Assembly: GCA_963559605.1 (NCBI GenBank)
Contig: CAUWLL010000010.1
Coordinates: 13,132 to 77,131, forward strand
Direction of reading: 5' to 3'
DNA: 64,000 bases
Origin: Dorea_D sp963559605
GTDB lineage: Bacteria > Bacillota > Clostridia > Lachnospirales > Lachnospiraceae
Numbering within the stretch: position 1 is the first letter of the stretch; every line of letters starts with the position of its first letter. Both the position numbers and the translations under genes were made by a program. Below are positions 61,753 to 64,000 of this stretch, in pieces. A model generated the notes under the pieces. That model was not told the DNA's origin and made no database searches. It saw nothing but the letters and a program-made list of their open reading frames with translations.

Positions 61753-63732
61753 TCACTCGCTAAGCAAACGTTTCAGTTCCACCAGCTTATCCCGCAGTTC
61801 TGCTGCAGCTTCAAAATTCAATTCCGCCGCGGCTTTCTTCATCTGCTTCGTTACATTCTCAATCAGTTTCTTAAGTTCTTTTTCGCTCATGGACTCCGGA
61901 TCTTTTTCCAGACGAAGTTCTTCTGCCGCAACCTTCTTAGAAATACTGATCAAATCCCGAACACTTTTCTTAATCGTCTGTGGTGTAATTCCATGCTCTT
62001 CGTTGTATTTCATCTGAACCGCACGACGACGATTCGTCTCTTCAATGGCATTCTTCATAGAATCCGTCATATTATCCGCATACATGATAACATGTCCTTC
62101 CGCGTTACGGGCCGCTCGTCCGATCGTCTGGATCAGAGACGTCTCGGAACGAAGAAATCCTTCCTTATCCGCATCCAAAATTGCTACCAGCGTGATCTCC
62201 GGAATGTCTAACCCTTCTCGTAAGAGATTGATCCCAACAAGCACATCAAATACATCCAGACGCATATCTCTTACAATCTCTGTCCTCTCCAATGTATCTA
62301 TATCGGAGTGTAAGTATCGCACCCGGATACCCAATTCACGCATATAATCCGTCAAATCTTCCGCCATTCTTTTGGTAAGCGTTGTAATTAGTATTTTGTT
62401 CTTCTTGGCTATCTCTTTATTCACTTCTGCCACAAGATCGTCAATCTGCCCTTCCACCGGACGCACTACCACCTCCGGATCAAGAAGACCTGTCGGACGA
62501 ATCACCTGTTCTGCTCTCAATAATTCATGCTGTTCTTCATATGGTCCCGGCGTTGCGGAGACAAATAACACCTGATCTATCTTACTTTCAAACTCTTCAA
62601 AGCTGAGTGGCCGATTATCCTTTGCCGACGGCAGGCGGAAGCCATATTCCACCAGCGTAGACTTTCTGGACTGATCGCCATGGTACATACCGCCAATCTG
62701 CGGTACTGTCTTATGTGACTCATCAATCATCATAATGAAATCATCCGGGAAATAATCAATAAGCGTATGTGGTGGCTGTCCGGCCGCCAAGCCCGTCAAA
62801 TGTCTGGAATAATTCTCAATTCCCGAACAAAAACCTGTCTCCCGCATCATCTCTATATCAAAGTTTGTTCGCTCCGAAATACGCTGTGCTTCTAAAAGTT
62901 TGCCTTCCCCTTTGAAAAACTTTATCTGTTCTTCCAGTTCTTCTTCAATAGCTCTAATCGCCCGTTCCATACTTTCTTTGGATACAACATAGTGTGATGC
63001 CGGAAAGATGGCAACGTGTCCAATGACATTCACAATCTCCCCCGTCAGCACATCTATCTCTGTAATCCGTTCCACTTCGTCTCCAAAAAATTCGATCCGG
63101 TATGCCACCTTTTCTGAATATGCCGGAAAAATCTCCAAAACATCACCATGGACACGGAATGTTCCTCGTTTGAAATCCATCTCATTACGATCATATTGAA
63201 TCTCAATCAACTTATGAATAACTTCATCCCGATCTTTCTCCATGCCCGGACGCAGAGAAATCACCATCTCCTGATAATCAATGGGAGAGCCCAGACCATA
63301 GATACAAGATACACTGGCAATGATAATAACATCTCTCCGCTCTGACAATGCCGCCGTAGCAGAATGACGAAGCTTATCAATCTCATCATTGATGGAAGAA
63401 TCCTTGGCAATGTATGTGTCGGATGAGGGAACATACGCCTCCGGCTGGTAATAGTCATAATAGGATACAAAATATTCCACCGCATTATTGGGGAAGAATT
63501 CTTTAAACTCCCCATATAACTGGGCAGCCAGAGTTTTATTGTGTGCGATGATAAGTGTCGGTTTCTGAAGCTGCTCAATGACATTTGCCATCGTGAAAGT
63601 TTTTCCGGAACCCGTAACCCCTAGTAAAGTCTGGCATTGATTGCCTTCCTTGAAACCTTTTACCAACTGTTCGATCGCCTGCGGCTGGTCTCCCGTCGGC
63701 TTATATAGGGCTTTTAAAACAAATTTATTCAT
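61753..63732 (-). CDS. uvrB: Excinuclease ABC subunit B
   Basis: A helicase-like protein with Walker A GVTGSGKTFT, YVSYYDYYQPEAYVP (the DNA-gripping beta-hairpin), a DESHKTVPQ motif II and the C-terminal UVR domain (LKKLIENVTKQM, AAAELRDK). It loads onto damaged DNA handed over by UvrA and recruits UvrC. The ATG at 63732 follows GGAGGTTTTGACT, so the longer frame from 63747 is not used. The leader (63747-63966) holds crossing inverted repeats. Confidence 0.97.
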   Translation of the reverse strand: MNKFVLKALYKPTGDQPQAIEQLVKGFKEGNQCQTLLGVTGSGKTFTMANVIEQLQKPTLIIAHNKTLAAQLYGEFKEFFPNNAVEYFVSYYDYYQPEAYVPSSDTYIAKDSSINDEIDKLRHSATAALSERRDVIIIASVSCIYGLGSPIDYQEMVISLRPGMEKDRDEVIHKLIEIQYDRNEMDFKRGTFRVHGDVLEIFPAYSEKVAYRIEFFGDEVERITEIDVLTGEIVNVIGHVAIFPASHYVVSKESMERAIRAIEEELEEQIKFFKGEGKLLEAQRISERTNFDIEMMRETGFCSGIENYSRHLTGLAAGQPPHTLIDYFPDDFIMMIDESHKTVPQIGGMYHGDQSRKSTLVEYGFRLPSAKDNRPLSFEEFESKIDQVLFVSATPGPYEEQHELLRAEQVIRPTGLLDPEVVVRPVEGQIDDLVAEVNKEIAKKNKILITTLTKRMAEDLTDYMRELGIRVRYLHSDIDTLERTEIVRDMRLDVFDVLVGINLLREGLDIPEITLVAILDADKEGFLRSETSLIQTIGRAARNAEGHVIMYADNMTDSMKNAIEETNRRRAVQMKYNEEHGITPQTIKKSVRDLISISKKVAAEELRLEKDPESMSEKELKKLIENVTKQMKKAAAELNFEAAAELRDKLVELKRLLSE

Positions 63733-63746
63733 AGTCAAAACCTCCA

Positions 63747-63889
63747 TTTGTGACTTTTCGTACGTTTACTGTCAGCCACATTTTCAAATATATTCGTAAC
63801 AGAATTCGTCACGAAACCGCAAAATCTATGCCTTATACACGTCTTTTTTAAGTCGTGTCGAGTAAAAGTCACAAAATAGATTTTTGCGG
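63747..63889 (-). other. Possible structured RNA leader of uvrB with crossing inverted repeats
   Basis: Four arms are seen. TTTGTGACTTTT (63747-63758, next to the ribosome site) pairs with AAAAGTCACAAA (63864-63875). CCGCAAAATCTAT (63817-63829) pairs with ATAGATTTTTGCGG (63876-63889, one bulge). Between them lies a hairpin ACACG/CGTGT with an inner CTT/AAG (63837-63858). In RNA order the two long pairings cross, as in a pseudoknot or a two-state switch. Whether this is an RNA or a DNA-binding array is not known. Confidence 0.35.
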
Positions 63890-63960
63890 ACAAAACATCA
63901 CTTCGTAATACAGAATAATGCCAGACGGTATCTGACATCTTTCTACTATGTAACAAACTC

Positions 63961-63969
63961 ATTATAACA
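63961..63969 (-). promoter_or_regulatory. Extended -10 promoter for the uvrB leader
   Basis: Minus strand TGTTATAAT (63969-63961), a perfect extended -10, with no good -35 visible upstream. It would give a leader of about 220 bases. A second, weaker set (TCGACA 63861-63856, TATAAG 63837-63832, 18-base spacer) lies further down and would start a much shorter leader. Confidence 0.45.
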
Positions 63970-64000
63970 AAACAATTTTTAAAAGTATATAGATTAGAAA

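Noticed and set aside
63747..63860. LexA/DinR box in front of uvrB
   Set aside because: I looked for GAAC-N4-GTTC type sites. TTCGTCACGAA and CGTACG palindromes are present but do not match the known Firmicutes consensus.
63735..63962. Minus-strand open frame of 75 codons upstream of uvrB
   Set aside because: Its first ATG overlaps the predicted -10, it has no good ribosome site, it runs over the uvrB ribosome site and its sequence follows the inverted repeats. More likely a by-product of the leader.

Overview
The window looks like the chromosome of a low-GC Gram-positive Clostridia, most likely a gut-type Lachnospiraceae. The evidence is MreB next to recD2 and comF, diadenylate cyclase genes cdaA-cdaR, teichoic-acid genes of the TarI/TarJ/TagF/TagGH type, a GH25 lysozyme and a glucosaminidase carrying near-identical SH3 repeats, and strong AGGAGG ribosome sites throughout. 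Genus cannot be fixed from sequence reading alone. All genes except one are on the minus strand, so the map is transcribed right to left. I saw no rRNA, tRNA, CRISPR array or insertion sequence.

Right end (about 49-64 kb), conserved core: uvrB-uvrA (excision repair), mreB, recD2, comF, two small membrane proteins of unknown function, cdaA-cdaR (c-di-AMP synthesis and its regulator), an HPr-like phosphocarrier and a LytR-CpsA-Psr ligase. The uvrB leader holds crossing inverted repeats next to the ribosome site and may be a structured RNA. Next (44-49 kb) are two secreted murein hydrolases with three SH3 repeats each and a lipoprotein, closed by a clear terminator at 43858-43898.

Middle (22-44 kb), second glycopolymer operon: a good promoter at 43762-43790 and a hairpin at 22257-22298 bracket sixteen tightly packed genes. 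They are a polyprenyl-phosphate sugar-phosphate transferase, four TagF-like polyol-phosphate transferases (one fused to a GT2 domain), two TarI-type cytidylyltransferases, TarJ, an extended SDR, the TagGH exporter, a secreted L,D-transpeptidase, a GT-B-like protein, an acyltransferase, a pyruvyltransferase and a large O-antigen-polymerase/ligase-like membrane protein. This reads as a modified teichoic acid made in the cytoplasm, exported by TagGH and decorated, with a cell-wall crosslinking enzyme in the same operon.

Left (1-21 kb), Wzx/Wzy capsule or exopolysaccharide operon: it starts with a CapD/WbpM-type dehydratase, a CapM-type initiating transferase and a ketoreductase (UDP-FucNAc or UDP-QuiNAc). 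It continues with a WbuB-like transferase, a WbpG/WbuX amidotransferase and CapEFG (UDP-L-FucNAc). Then come an SGNH O-acyl-modifying gene broken at a G10 tract, an O-acetyltransferase, a glycosyltransferase, Wzx and Wzy, and finally WbpA, a WbpB-like oxidoreductase, two acyltransferases and a DegT aminotransferase (UDP-GlcNAc3N-uronic acid type). A membrane protein runs off the left edge. The predicted repeat unit is an amino-uronic acid plus L-FucNAc (perhaps amidinated) plus D-FucNAc/QuiNAc, recalling S. aureus type 5/8 capsule and P. aeruginosa O-antigens. A lone plus-strand acyltransferase gene sits between the two glycan operons.
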